A stretch of 17,976 nucleotides of DNA from Prevotella sp. (lineage in GTDB: Bacteria; Bacteroidota; Bacteroidia; Bacteroidales; Bacteroidaceae), in the NCBI GenBank assembly GCA_022732315.1, contig JAIJUV010000034.1, positions 1 to 17,976 of the forward strand, written 5' to 3'. This document shows, piece after piece, positions 1 to 8,064 of this stretch. The position numbers and the translations under genes were made by a program. The notes under the pieces are model-generated. The model did not search any database and had not been told where the DNA came from. It saw only the letters and a program-made list of their open reading frames with translations. How positions within the stretch are numbered: the first letter of the stretch is position 1; every line of letters begins with the position of its first letter.

Positions 1-1
1 C

Positions 2-133
<132 letters not shown>

Positions 134-143
134 GCCTTTCTGG

Positions 144-209
144 GCGTATGGCGCAAACTTGCGAAAATTCAGGAGTAAATACTTCGGGGTACCCATACGC
201 TGTGTTTTT
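144..209 (+). terminator. Probable terminator of the upstream regulator gene
   Basis: An 8-bp inverted repeat (GCGTATGG at 144-151, CCATACGC at 193-200) encloses a second small hairpin (CGCA/TGCG around 152-163). It is followed by TGTGTTTTT. It begins 10 bases after the stop codon of the partial gene on the left. The long, structured loop makes it an atypical intrinsic terminator, hence moderate confidence. Confidence 0.45.
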
Positions 210-313
210 CAGCCTTATGTTGGTTAATCTTCTGATAATCAGGATATTGATATTTTGGAAAATCCCCGTTCCTACGCAAGCTTGTCAATGGATGAAAAGC
301 AGGGGAAAACAAT

Positions 314-350
314 AAAAGTTTGTTACGGCGTTTCACCGTAACAAACTTTT
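314..350 (-). terminator. Strong terminator downstream of the GH3 gene
   Basis: A perfect 15-bp stem (AAAAGTTTGTTACGG at 314-328 pairing with 336-350) has a 7-base loop. On the minus strand the stem is followed by TTTTATTGTTTT, as expected for intrinsic termination of the GH3 transcript, whose stop codon is about 57 bases upstream. The symmetric A/T flanks mean it could also stop rightward transcription from the regulator gene. Confidence 0.85.
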
Positions 351-406
351 ATGCGTTATATTTATTTCTTCCCTCCGTTCAATTTCTCAGAATCGAATCA
401 TTCTTT

Positions 407-2671
407 TTAAAAGAGCTCGAAGGCTTTCTTGAGCTTCAGGTTATCGGCTGCATTACCAACAAGAGCCTCAAACTTTCCGGCTTCAGCCTTCCAGGATGAA
501 GATGCCTCATCATAGAAACTGAGGGCCTCTTTGCTGATGGTGATGCTTATATCCTTGCTCTCACCTGGCTGGAGATAAACCTTCTGGAATCCCTTCAGCT
601 CCTTCTGAGGGCGGTCTACTGATGACTTGACATCGTGGATATAGAGCTGAACCGTCTCGGCTCCGGCACGCTTACCTGTATTCTTTACGTTTACGGTAAA
701 GGTGATAGTGCCATCCTGCTTCATCTGCGCCTTGTCGCTGCGGAGATTAGAGATGGCAAACTGGGTGTAGCTCAGGCCGTGACCGAATGCGAAGGTAGGC
801 TTGATGCGCTCCTTATCGGTCCAGCGGTAACCTACATAGATGCCTTCCTTATATTCCTCATCAATGATGTTGCCCTTCGTGCTGGCTCCACCTTTCTGAC
901 GCCAGGTTCCCGGATAGGTATTGAGTGCATGAGCACCTGTTTCCTTCAGCGAGTTGACCCATGTAAACGGCAACTTGCCGCTAGGGTTTGCATCGCCTGT
1001 AAGGATGCTTGCAAGGGCTTCGCCGCTCTCCGAACCGATGAACCAGCCCTGTACGATGCCGGCAACCTTAGCCTTCCAAGGCATAGCTACCGCATTGCCC
1101 GAGATGTTGACATAAACGAAGTTTCTGTTTGCCTTAGCCAAAGCCTCGATCAGCTTATCCTGATGGTATGGCAACTCATAATGCTTGCGGTCGTGACCCT
1201 CACAGTCCTGGAAATCGCTCTTGTTCAGACCACCAAACATGATGACATAGTCGGCTGTCTTGGCTTTCTCTACGGCTTCGGCTATCAGTTTAGCCTCGCT
1301 GCGCTTGTCTTCCAGGTTCTGTCCGGTTGTAACGCCATTGTAGTTGCCCGTTACATCGCCCACATATCCGCGGGCATAATCTACCTCGATGCCGTCCTTG
1401 CCCAACCGCGTCTTCAGGCCATCGAGAGGCGAAATCTCGCGCTGTACCTTGAGCGAAGAAGAGCCTCCGCCTACGGTCATCATCTTGATGGCATTCTCGC
1501 CCACTACCAGCACGCGCTTAGCCTTCTGGGTGTTGATAGGAAGCACATTGTTCCTGTTCTGGAGCAATACGATGCCTTCCTCAGCAATCTGTCTGGCTGC
1601 TGCATAATGGCTCTCGGAACAGAGGAAACCATGAGGGCGGTTCGGATTCATCGTGGTGCGATAGAAGAGGCGCAATACGCGGCGCACCTTATCGTCCAGC
1701 TCCTTCTGGGTGAACTTGCCTTCCTGTATGGCCTTCATGTAAGGCATGGAGAGATAATAGTTGTCGTAGGCATTGGTAGCGCCCATCGTAAGACCGTCTG
1801 TCCAGGTGCCGAACTCCATATCCAGCCCGTTCTTTACAGACTGCTCCAGGTCGTGGGCACCGCCCCAGTCGCTTACTACGACACCATCATACTTCCAGTC
1901 GCCCTTCAGAATCTTGTTCAGGGTCCACTGGTTGTGGCAGTTGTGCTCATTCTTATATAGGTTGTAGGCTCCCATGATACCCCATGTCTTACCCTTCTCA
2001 ACAGCCGCCTTGAAGGCAGGGAGATAGATTTCGTGGAGAGCACGGTCGCTGACGATTACGTTGACCTGATGGCGGTATTCCTCATCGTTGTTCAGGCAAT
2101 AGTGCTTTACGCAGGCTGATACGCCCTTAGACTGCAATCCCTGGATATACGGCACTACCATGATGCTTGCCAGGAACGGATCTTCGCCCATATACTCGAA
2201 GTTGCGGCCGTTGAGAGGCGTGCGGTAGATGTTGACGCCAGGACCCAGAATCATGTTCTTGCCGCGATACAGGGCTTCTTCGCCCAATGCTTCGCCATAG
2301 ATGCGGCTTATCTGCGGATTCCATGATGCGGCAAGACAGGTGAGGGCTGGGAAGGCTACACAGGAGTCGTTGGTCTGACCAGCCTGTTCCCACTCATCCC
2401 ACAATACGTCAGGACGCACTCCGTGAGGTCCGTCATCCGTCCAGAAGTCAGGAAATCCCAAGCGTGGTACACCGGCTGATGAAAACTTGCTCTGAGCATG
2501 GATGATGCGTATCTTCTCTGCCAGCGTCATGCGGGAGATGGCATCATCGATGCGCTGCTCTACCGGCTTGGTCTGGTCGAGATAGACTGGCAATTGTCTG
2601 GTAGTCTGCTGTGCCTGAGACGGAGCGATGGCTGCAACCGACAGGACACATGATAAAATGAACTGTTTCAT
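407..2671 (-). CDS. Glycoside hydrolase family 3 beta-glucosidase, periplasmic
   Basis: This 754-residue secreted enzyme would hydrolyse terminal beta-glucosidic bonds of imported oligosaccharides to glucose. Residues 1-20 form a signal peptide ending SQA before QQTTR; no lipobox is present, so a periplasmic location is likely. The N-terminal GH3 barrel runs to about residue 340, with the KH pair at 189-190 and the nucleophile motif VVSDWGG (Asp268). The second alpha/beta domain spans about 360-575 and carries CEGHDR (Glu491), matching the usual acid/base position. A fibronectin-III-like domain fills about 640-750 (VQLYIHD, RPQKELKGF). Length and order match BglX-type enzymes. The gene diverges from the SusC operon and shares its control region, so it is the periplasmic finishing enzyme of the locus. 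Exact linkage preference (beta-1,3, beta-1,4 or both) cannot be read from the sequence. Confidence 0.95.
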   Translation of the reverse strand: MKQFILSCVLSVAAIAPSQAQQTTRQLPVYLDQTKPVEQRIDDAISRMTLAEKIRIIHAQSKFSSAGVPRLGFPDFWTDDGPHGVRPDVLWDEWEQAGQTNDSCVAFPALTCLAASWNPQISRIYGEALGEEALYRGKNMILGPGVNIYRTPLNGRNFEYMGEDPFLASIMVVPYIQGLQSKGVSACVKHYCLNNDEEYRHQVNVIVSDRALHEIYLPAFKAAVEKGKTWGIMGAYNLYKNEHNCHNQWTLNKILKGDWKYDGVVVSDWGGAHDLEQSVKNGLDMEFGTWTDGLTMGATNAYDNYYLSMPYMKAIQEGKFTQKELDDKVRRVLRLFYRTTMNPNRPHGFLCSESHYAAARQIAEEGIVLLQNRNNVLPINTQKAKRVLVVGENAIKMMTVGGGSSSLKVQREISPLDGLKTRLGKDGIEVDYARGYVGDVTGNYNGVTTGQNLEDKRSEAKLIAEAVEKAKTADYVIMFGGLNKSDFQDCEGHDRKHYELPYHQDKLIEALAKANRNFVYVNISGNAVAMPWKAKVAGIVQGWFIGSESGEALASILTGDANPSGKLPFTWVNSLKETGAHALNTYPGTWRQKGGASTKGNIIDEEYKEGIYVGYRWTDKERIKPTFAFGHGLSYTQFAISNLRSDKAQMKQDGTITFTVNVKNTGKRAGAETVQLYIHDVKSSVDRPQKELKGFQKVYLQPGESKDISITISKEALSFYDEASSSWKAEAGKFEALVGNAADNLKLKKAFELF

Positions 2672-2776
2672 AAGGAATGAATATTTATTATGGTTTGTTT
2701 ATTTCTTGCAGTTGTTTGTTATGCACACCGCCTCTCACGTTTTTTGTGCGTTTAGGCGTATATGCTCATTTATCTG

Positions 2777-2784
2777 CAAAATTA
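2777..2784 (-). promoter_or_regulatory. Promoter -7 element for the GH3 gene
   Basis: On the minus strand this reads TAATTTTG, matching the Bacteroidetes sigma-ABfr -7 consensus TAnnTTTG, followed by CAG. It lies about 105 bases upstream of the GH3 start codon. No convincing TTTG at -33 is visible, which fits an activator-dependent promoter. The relation to upstream CCACTT sites mirrors that of the opposite promoter. Confidence 0.65.
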
Positions 2785-2821
2785 CTAAATAAATAATGAA
2801 AAAATGATGGGTGATAAGTGA

Positions 2822-3069
2822 AAAGTGGATGGGTGTAAAAAATATAACTTTTGTAAACCACTGATAATTAGAAAGATAATTAGGCTGCGTGCGCGAATGA
2901 AAAGTGGCAGAGTGTGAACACTGAAAAATACTGATGTAACTTTTTAAGGGTGTTCCAGCCTCATTTCCTTTATTTTAATCCATCCACTTTCATGTAGTTG
3001 TTAAAAACTGCTAAGTGTCTGAAAATTAACAATATAGATTATTTTAGAAAAGTTTTCTTTCCACTTATC
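2822..3069. promoter_or_regulatory. Putative operator array between divergent GH3 and SusC promoters
   Basis: Four copies of a CCACTT core lie in this stretch. Two are on the minus strand (cores 2823-2828 and 2902-2907) and two on the plus strand (2984-2989 and 3061-3066). Read in the direction of the nearer promoter they are CCACTTTTCA, CCACTTTTCA, CCACTTTCAT and CCACTTATCT. The first and third share an 11-base inverted match (AAAGTGGATGG). The proximal core lies 38 bases from the -7 element at both promoters, and the distal cores lie 117 and 115 bases away. This symmetry suggests a shared activator binding tandem sites at each promoter. The binding protein is unknown; a DUF6377-type or hybrid two-component regulator is a guess. 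Confidence 0.5.
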
Positions 3070-3104
3070 TGTTGAAGGGGCTAGGATTTATCAAAAAATC
3101 ATAT

Positions 3105-3112
3105 TATATTTG
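3105..3112 (+). promoter_or_regulatory. Promoter -7 element for the SusC operon
   Basis: TATATTTG matches TAnnTTTG and is followed by CAA, as in many Bacteroidetes promoters. Transcription would begin near 3119, giving a leader of roughly 105 bases before the SusC start codon. No good TTTG lies at -33, consistent with dependence on an activator. Confidence 0.7.
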
Positions 3113-3124
3113 CAATCGAAAACA

Positions 3125-3156
3125 CGGCTTAACGCATTTTATGAAATGCACAGCCG
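3125..3156 (+). promoter_or_regulatory. Stem-loop at the 5' end of the SusC operon leader
   Basis: CGGCT (3125-3129) pairs with AGCCG (3152-3156), and GCATTT (3134-3139) pairs with AAATGC (3144-3149). A TATG tetraloop closes the hairpin and a small internal loop separates the two helices. The structure would begin about six bases into the predicted transcript. Possible roles are mRNA protection or post-transcriptional control. No poly-T follows, so it is not a terminator. Confidence 0.45.
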
Positions 3157-3225
3157 CACAGTCTTATACATTATTATAATAGAGTGAACTAACAAATAGA
3201 TATTTTTCTAAACTAATAATCGAAT

Positions 3226-6200
3226 ATGAAAACAAAAAGTCTATTGCTGGCGACTGCATTATTGATGTCGACGTCAGCGCTCGCACAGAAAAACACCTTC
3301 AAAGGTGTCGTGTTGGATGACCTGGGTGAACCCGTTATCGGAGCCACCGTACAGGTTAAAGGCGTCAAGGGTGCCGGTGCAATTACCGACCTTGATGGTA
3401 ACTTTGTCATCGATGCAGATGCTAACCAGACCTTGGTTATTACCTACATTGGCTACAAGGATGCAGAGATTCGTCCTTCAGCCAACATGAAGATTACTCT
3501 GAAACAAGACGACAAAGCTCTGGACGAAGTGGTTGTTGTAGGTTACGGTGTTCAGAAGAAGAGCGTGGTAACTGCTGCTATCGCTAAAGTGAGCACCGAA
3601 GATTTGGCTGGCAAGAGCCCTGTGCGTGTTGATAACGCATTGAAGGGTCTGGCTGCCGGTGTCAACGTAACCTCTTCTTCAGGTCAGCCTGGTGCATCTC
3701 CTAAGGTTCGTATTCGCGGTACAGGTACTATCAACAATTCAGATCCTCTCTACATCGTAGACGGTATGCCTATCGAGGGTGGTCTCGACTATCTCAACCC
3801 TAGTGATATCGAGAGTATCGAGGTGCTGAAGGATGCTGCTTCGGGTGCTATCTATGGTGCCCGTGCAGCCAACGGTGTAATTCTCGTAACCACCAAGAAG
3901 GGTAAGATAGGAAAGGCACAGATCAACTATAACTTCTCATACGGCTGGCAGAGCGCATGGAAGAAGCGTGATGTGACATGCGCCACTGACTACGCCATCC
4001 TTCAGAACGAGCGTGCAGTGAATGGTGGTCAGGCTCCTATCTATGCTGATCCATACAAACAGACTGACTCTAATGGCAATCCTATCAATGGATTTGGTAC
4101 TGATTGGCAGGACTTGGTATTCAACGACAATGCCCCTGTACAGAACCATGAGGTAAGCATCAGTGGTGCATCCGATAAGATCAACTACTACCTCTCCATG
4201 GGCTACTACAAGCAGGAAGGTATCGTAGGTGGTAACTACGGACAGAGCAACTATGAGCGTCTCTCTATGCGTAGCAACAACATTTATAATGTATTGGATG
4301 CCAGCAAGGATCGCAACTTCCTCAACAAGCTCGATGTTACAGTCAACATGGCTTACACCCGTGTAAAGAGCACAGGTATCGATGCTAATAGTATCTATGG
4401 CTCAGTATTGGGTAGTGCCCTCTATCTTGCTCCAACATTGGCTCCTACGGTAACCAATGGCAATGTGGCGAAGAAGTATTATGATGCCTACGAGGATCCT
4501 AACACATACGATGCTAATGGTAAAGTGAACGGTACTCGTGATACTTACGAGCTTCTCCGTGATGCCAATGGCAACTATTATACTATCCCAGGTATGGGTG
4601 GTACCTATCAGGAGATGAACAACCCTCTTGCCATGATGGCGCGCCCAGCAGGTAAGAACTGGTCACACAAGTTTGTGCCTAAGTTCTCTATTGACCTCCA
4701 ACTCTGGGACAACTTGAAGTATCATTTCACTTATAGTGCAGACCTCAGCTTCTGGGGTACAGATAGCTACACCGCATCCAAGTATTACCTCTCAGGTAAT
4801 AACTATTCTACCCATACCTCAGCTTACAAGAGCTCTGACAAGGGTATCAACTGGCAGGTGGAGAACACATTGACATACGATAAGACTATTGGCAAGCACA
4901 GTTTTGCTGTTGTCTTGGGTCAGAGTGCAATGAAGAACAAAAGCGATTATCTGAACGGTAGCCGTTGGAATCTTGTGAATGTAAACAAGCCTTCTATCGA
5001 CTATGCTACCGGCAACTACGAGCAGACCATCGTGAAGGATGCTGACGGAAAGATCATCTCTGTAGGTGCGCCTCAGATTCAGCATAGCGTATCGGGCGGT
5101 AACAACGTGGTACATGCCATCTCTTCACTCTTTGGCCGTTTGAGCTACAATTACGATGAGAAATATATGCTCCAGGCTACAATCCGCCGAGATGGCTCAA
5201 GCCGTTTCGGACCATCTCATAAATATGGTACCTTCCCATCAGCTTCTGTTGGTTGGAACATCATGAACGAGAAGTTTATGGAGGGCACCCGCGACTGGTT
5301 GAGTAACCTCAAGTTCCGTGCCAGCTGGGGTAAGAATGGTAATGATAATATCGGAGACTTCCGTTATACCGTATTGACCTCTATGGGCAACAACGTGCTC
5401 TTCGGAAAGAACGCTGTCAAGTTTAATGGTTCTAAGGCGAATGCCACAGCCAATGAAGACTTGAAGTGGGAGGAGAGCGAGCAGACTGATATCGGTCTCG
5501 ACTTCGGTTTCTTCGGCAGTGCGCTGACCTTCTCTGCTGACTATTATGTAAAGAAGACCAACGGTATGTTGATTACTATGCCTATCCCAAGCTACGTAGG
5601 TGAGACCAAACCAATCGGTAACGTGGGTGATATGAAGAACTCTGGTCTTGAGTTTGAGCTCGGTTATAAGTGGCACATCTCTGATGCTCGCTTCAATGCC
5701 AAGGCTAATGTTACCTATCTGCACAATGAGTTGACCAACCTGGGTAATGATACTGGTTACATCGACCTTGATAGCTTCCAGGGTATCTCTGGTGGTGGCA
5801 CTCGTGGATCTAACGGTCAGCCTTTCCCATACTTCTATGGTTATAAGACAGCTGGTGTGTTCCAAAATATGTCAGAGGTTCAGGCTTACGTAAATAAGGA
5901 TGGTAACATGATTATGCCAGATGCCAAACCAGGTGATGTACGTTTCGTTGATGTAAATGGTGATGGTAAAATCGATCCAGATGACCGCACCAACATCGGT
6001 AATGGTACACCTTCATGGACCTTCGGTTTCAACTTCAATGCAGAGTGGAAGGGCTTTGACCTCAACCTTTTCTTGCAGGGCGTAACGGGTAATAAGGTAT
6101 TTGATGCAACCTATCGTACAGATGTGTTCTCTGGCAACTTCCCTACTTGGATGCTCGGCAGATGGACTGGTGAGGATACCTCCAATAAGTATCCTATTCT

Positions 6201-6489
6201 GAAGAATGGCGATGCTACCAACTGGCAGGTTTCGGACCTCTATCTTTGCGATGGCTCTTACTTGAGATTGAAGAACATCTCTTTGGGTTACACCTTGCCA
6301 AAGCAGTTGACCCAGAAACTCTCTATCAGCCGCTTGCGCTTCTACGTGATGGCAGAAAACCTCATCACATGGACCAAGTACTGGGGCTTCGACCCAGAGA
6401 TTTCATCAGGTGGTACCTCTCTCGGTGTAGACTATGGTGTATATCCACAGGCTCGCACCTATACCATCGGTTTCAATCTTTCATTCTAA
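3226..6489 (+). CDS. SusC/RagA-family TonB-dependent outer-membrane glycan transporter
   Basis: This 1087-residue outer-membrane channel would import glucan oligosaccharides using TonB/ExbBD energy. Residues 1-20 are a signal peptide (MKTKSLLLATALLMSTSALA). A carboxypeptidase-D regulatory-like domain spans about 24-93 (GVVLDDLGEPVIGATV, TDLDGNF, ITYIGY). The SusC-type TonB-interacting segment DEVVVVGYG is at 100-108. The plug domain follows at about 113-225 (RIRGTGTINNSDPLYIVDGM, ANGVILVTTKKG), then the 22-strand barrel, ending in the typical terminal aromatic residue (FNLSF). Length and order are those of the family. It is first in an operon with the SusD-like gene 30 bases downstream, with which it forms a lidded complex. 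It follows its own promoter and leader hairpin. Substrate is inferred from the neighbouring GH16 and GH3 enzymes. Confidence 0.97.
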   Translation: MKTKSLLLATALLMSTSALAQKNTFKGVVLDDLGEPVIGATVQVKGVKGAGAITDLDGNFVIDADANQTLVITYIGYKDAEIRPSANMKITLKQDDKALDEVVVVGYGVQKKSVVTAAIAKVSTEDLAGKSPVRVDNALKGLAAGVNVTSSSGQPGASPKVRIRGTGTINNSDPLYIVDGMPIEGGLDYLNPSDIESIEVLKDAASGAIYGARAANGVILVTTKKGKIGKAQINYNFSYGWQSAWKKRDVTCATDYAILQNERAVNGGQAPIYADPYKQTDSNGNPINGFGTDWQDLVFNDNAPVQNHEVSISGASDKINYYLSMGYYKQEGIVGGNYGQSNYERLSMRSNNIYNVLDASKDRNFLNKLDVTVNMAYTRVKSTGIDANSIYGSVLGSALYLAPTLAPTVTNGNVAKKYYDAYEDPNTYDANGKVNGTRDTYELLRDANGNYYTIPGMGGTYQEMNNPLAMMARPAGKNWSHKFVPKFSIDLQLWDNLKYHFTYSADLSFWGTDSYTASKYYLSGNNYSTHTSAYKSSDKGINWQVENTLTYDKTIGKHSFAVVLGQSAMKNKSDYLNGSRWNLVNVNKPSIDYATGNYEQTIVKDADGKIISVGAPQIQHSVSGGNNVVHAISSLFGRLSYNYDEKYMLQATIRRDGSSRFGPSHKYGTFPSASVGWNIMNEKFMEGTRDWLSNLKFRASWGKNGNDNIGDFRYTVLTSMGNNVLFGKNAVKFNGSKANATANEDLKWEESEQTDIGLDFGFFGSALTFSADYYVKKTNGMLITMPIPSYVGETKPIGNVGDMKNSGLEFELGYKWHISDARFNAKANVTYLHNELTNLGNDTGYIDLDSFQGISGGGTRGSNGQPFPYFYGYKTAGVFQNMSEVQAYVNKDGNMIMPDAKPGDVRFVDVNGDGKIDPDDRTNIGNGTPSWTFGFNFNAEWKGFDLNLFLQGVTGNKVFDATYRTDVFSGNFPTWMLGRWTGEDTSNKYPILKNGDATNWQVSDLYLCDGSYLRLKNISLGYTLPKQLTQKLSISRLRFYVMAENLITWTKYWGFDPEISSGGTSLGVDYGVYPQARTYTIGFNLSF

Positions 6490-6519
6490 CATCAATAACC
6501 TCTTAAAACATTGACAATT

Positions 6520-8043
6520 ATGAAAACAAAGAGATATATAGCTTTTGGTATGTTGGCAGCCAGCATCACATTGGCAACCACATCCTGCAGCGATAGCTTT
6601 CTAGAGGTGGAGAACCCATCAGGTGAAAACCTCGAAGAATATTATACCACAGATGCCCACATCAATGAGGCTCTGAATGCGGCTTACGATCCTACCCATT
6701 GGCCAGACTGGGCTTTGGGACAGTATAATGCCCTCAATATTGATGCCGAGATTATGGGTGATGACTTCTGGGTAGGCGGTTCTAACAAAACCGATAGGCA
6801 GGAATGGCACATGCTTTCTAACTATGAGGCAAATTCCAGCAATACCCTTAGCTCACTTTGGACAGTGGACTATTCAGGCATCAAGCGTTGCAATGACCTC
6901 TTGAAGTACTTGGGTTGGGCAGAGGCTAACCTCACCGCTGTTAACAAGGCATCTTACGAAATGCAGGGCAGAGCCCTCCGTGTGTATTACTACAATAACT
7001 TGTGGCACTACTTCGGAAACATTCCTTTCTATTTGGAAAACCTCTCTTCTCCATATACCGCTCCTCAGTTGAGCGCTGATGAGGTATACAACAACTTGAT
7101 TACTGAGTTGGAGTCAGTCATCAAATCTAATGTATTGCCAATGCGTTGGGATGATGTCAATTGTGGCAGAATGTCACAGGCGATGTGCTATATGATGTAT
7201 GCCGAGATGGTGATGTATCAGAAAGATACTTCCCGTTATGCCACGGCATTGCAGTATATGCAGGAAATCATCAACGACAAGAATGAGTATGGTATCATGG
7301 ACGACTTTGCTTCTATCTGGAAGAACAGTGGCGAATGGTGCAAGGAGAGCATCTGGGAGGTGAACTATGAGATAGGTTTCAGTGAGCGTTCTTGGGACAA
7401 TCCACTAGGTATTGGTGGAACAGTACTTCCTACCTTGATTTCTCCAAACTCATGGCCTGGTGGCGAAGGCTGGGACGCAGGTGCTAACGGCTGGGGATTC
7501 ATGCCTGTTAGAACTGAGACTTATAATATGTTCGCATCTAATGACAAGCGTCGTGATGCTACCGTATGGGATTGCCGTGGTGTAGAATATACCAAGCGTT
7601 ATGAAGATACAGGCTTCTGGCTTGGTAAGTATCGTCCATATACAGAGAATAATGCTACTTCTGGTGATAAGGACTTGAACTACAACAATAATCTCCGTGT
7701 GTATCGTGTAGCTGAGGCTTACCTCAATGCTGCAGAGTTGTTGCTTGAGACTGGTGGAGATGCAACCAAGGCTAAGGATTACGTGAATATTATTCGTCGC
7801 CGTGCTGGCATTGCAGAACTTGGTGCAGTGACAGTGGATGATGTCATCAACGAGCGTCATTTGGAGTTCGTGGGCGAAGGCAAACGTTACTTCGATTTGG
7901 TTCGTACCGGTAAGGCTGCCAGCGTATTGGTACCAGATGAGTATGGCTATCGCACCAACTCTTGGACAGAATCTAAAAAGTATATCCCAATTGCTCAGGC
8001 AGAGCTTGACTCAGACCCAGCATTGGTACAAAACAATTACTAA
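6520..8043 (+). CDS. SusD/RagB-family glycan-binding lipoprotein
   Basis: This 507-residue surface lipoprotein caps the SusC channel and binds glycan. I start it at ATG 6520, not at the in-frame TTG at 6511, because the ATG gives a compact lipoprotein signal (MKTKRYIAFGMLAASITLATTSC) with Cys23 as the lipidated residue. Family hallmarks are the N-terminal FLEVENPSG, helical TPR-like pairs through the middle, and the C-terminal block with YLNAAELLLETGG, ERHLEFVGEGKRYFDLVRTG and the closing YIPIAQAELDSDPALVQNNY. It is translated from the SusC transcript. There is no recognisable Shine-Dalgarno sequence, and the region before the ATG is A-rich, as is common in the phylum. Carbohydrate-contacting aromatic residues cannot be assigned without a structure. 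Confidence 0.97.
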   Translation: MKTKRYIAFGMLAASITLATTSCSDSFLEVENPSGENLEEYYTTDAHINEALNAAYDPTHWPDWALGQYNALNIDAEIMGDDFWVGGSNKTDRQEWHMLSNYEANSSNTLSSLWTVDYSGIKRCNDLLKYLGWAEANLTAVNKASYEMQGRALRVYYYNNLWHYFGNIPFYLENLSSPYTAPQLSADEVYNNLITELESVIKSNVLPMRWDDVNCGRMSQAMCYMMYAEMVMYQKDTSRYATALQYMQEIINDKNEYGIMDDFASIWKNSGEWCKESIWEVNYEIGFSERSWDNPLGIGGTVLPTLISPNSWPGGEGWDAGANGWGFMPVRTETYNMFASNDKRRDATVWDCRGVEYTKRYEDTGFWLGKYRPYTENNATSGDKDLNYNNNLRVYRVAEAYLNAAELLLETGGDATKAKDYVNIIRRRAGIAELGAVTVDDVINERHLEFVGEGKRYFDLVRTGKAASVLVPDEYGYRTNSWTESKKYIPIAQAELDSDPALVQNNY

Positions 8044-8064
8044 TACATTAAAATGGTAACGATT

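Noticed and set aside
635..1960. 441-codon open frame on the plus strand, antisense to the GH3 gene
   Set aside because: It is a shadow of the GH3 coding sequence. The translation has no domain, signal or ribosome-binding site, and the minus-strand frame carries all GH3 motifs.
5239..5865. 208-codon frame antisense to the SusC gene
   Set aside because: Chance open frame opposite a strongly coding region. No promoter or recognisable protein features.
6511..6519. TTG at 6511 as start of the SusD-like protein
   Set aside because: ATG 6520 in the same frame gives a standard lipoprotein signal sequence with the lipidated Cys at a normal distance. The TTG adds only three residues.
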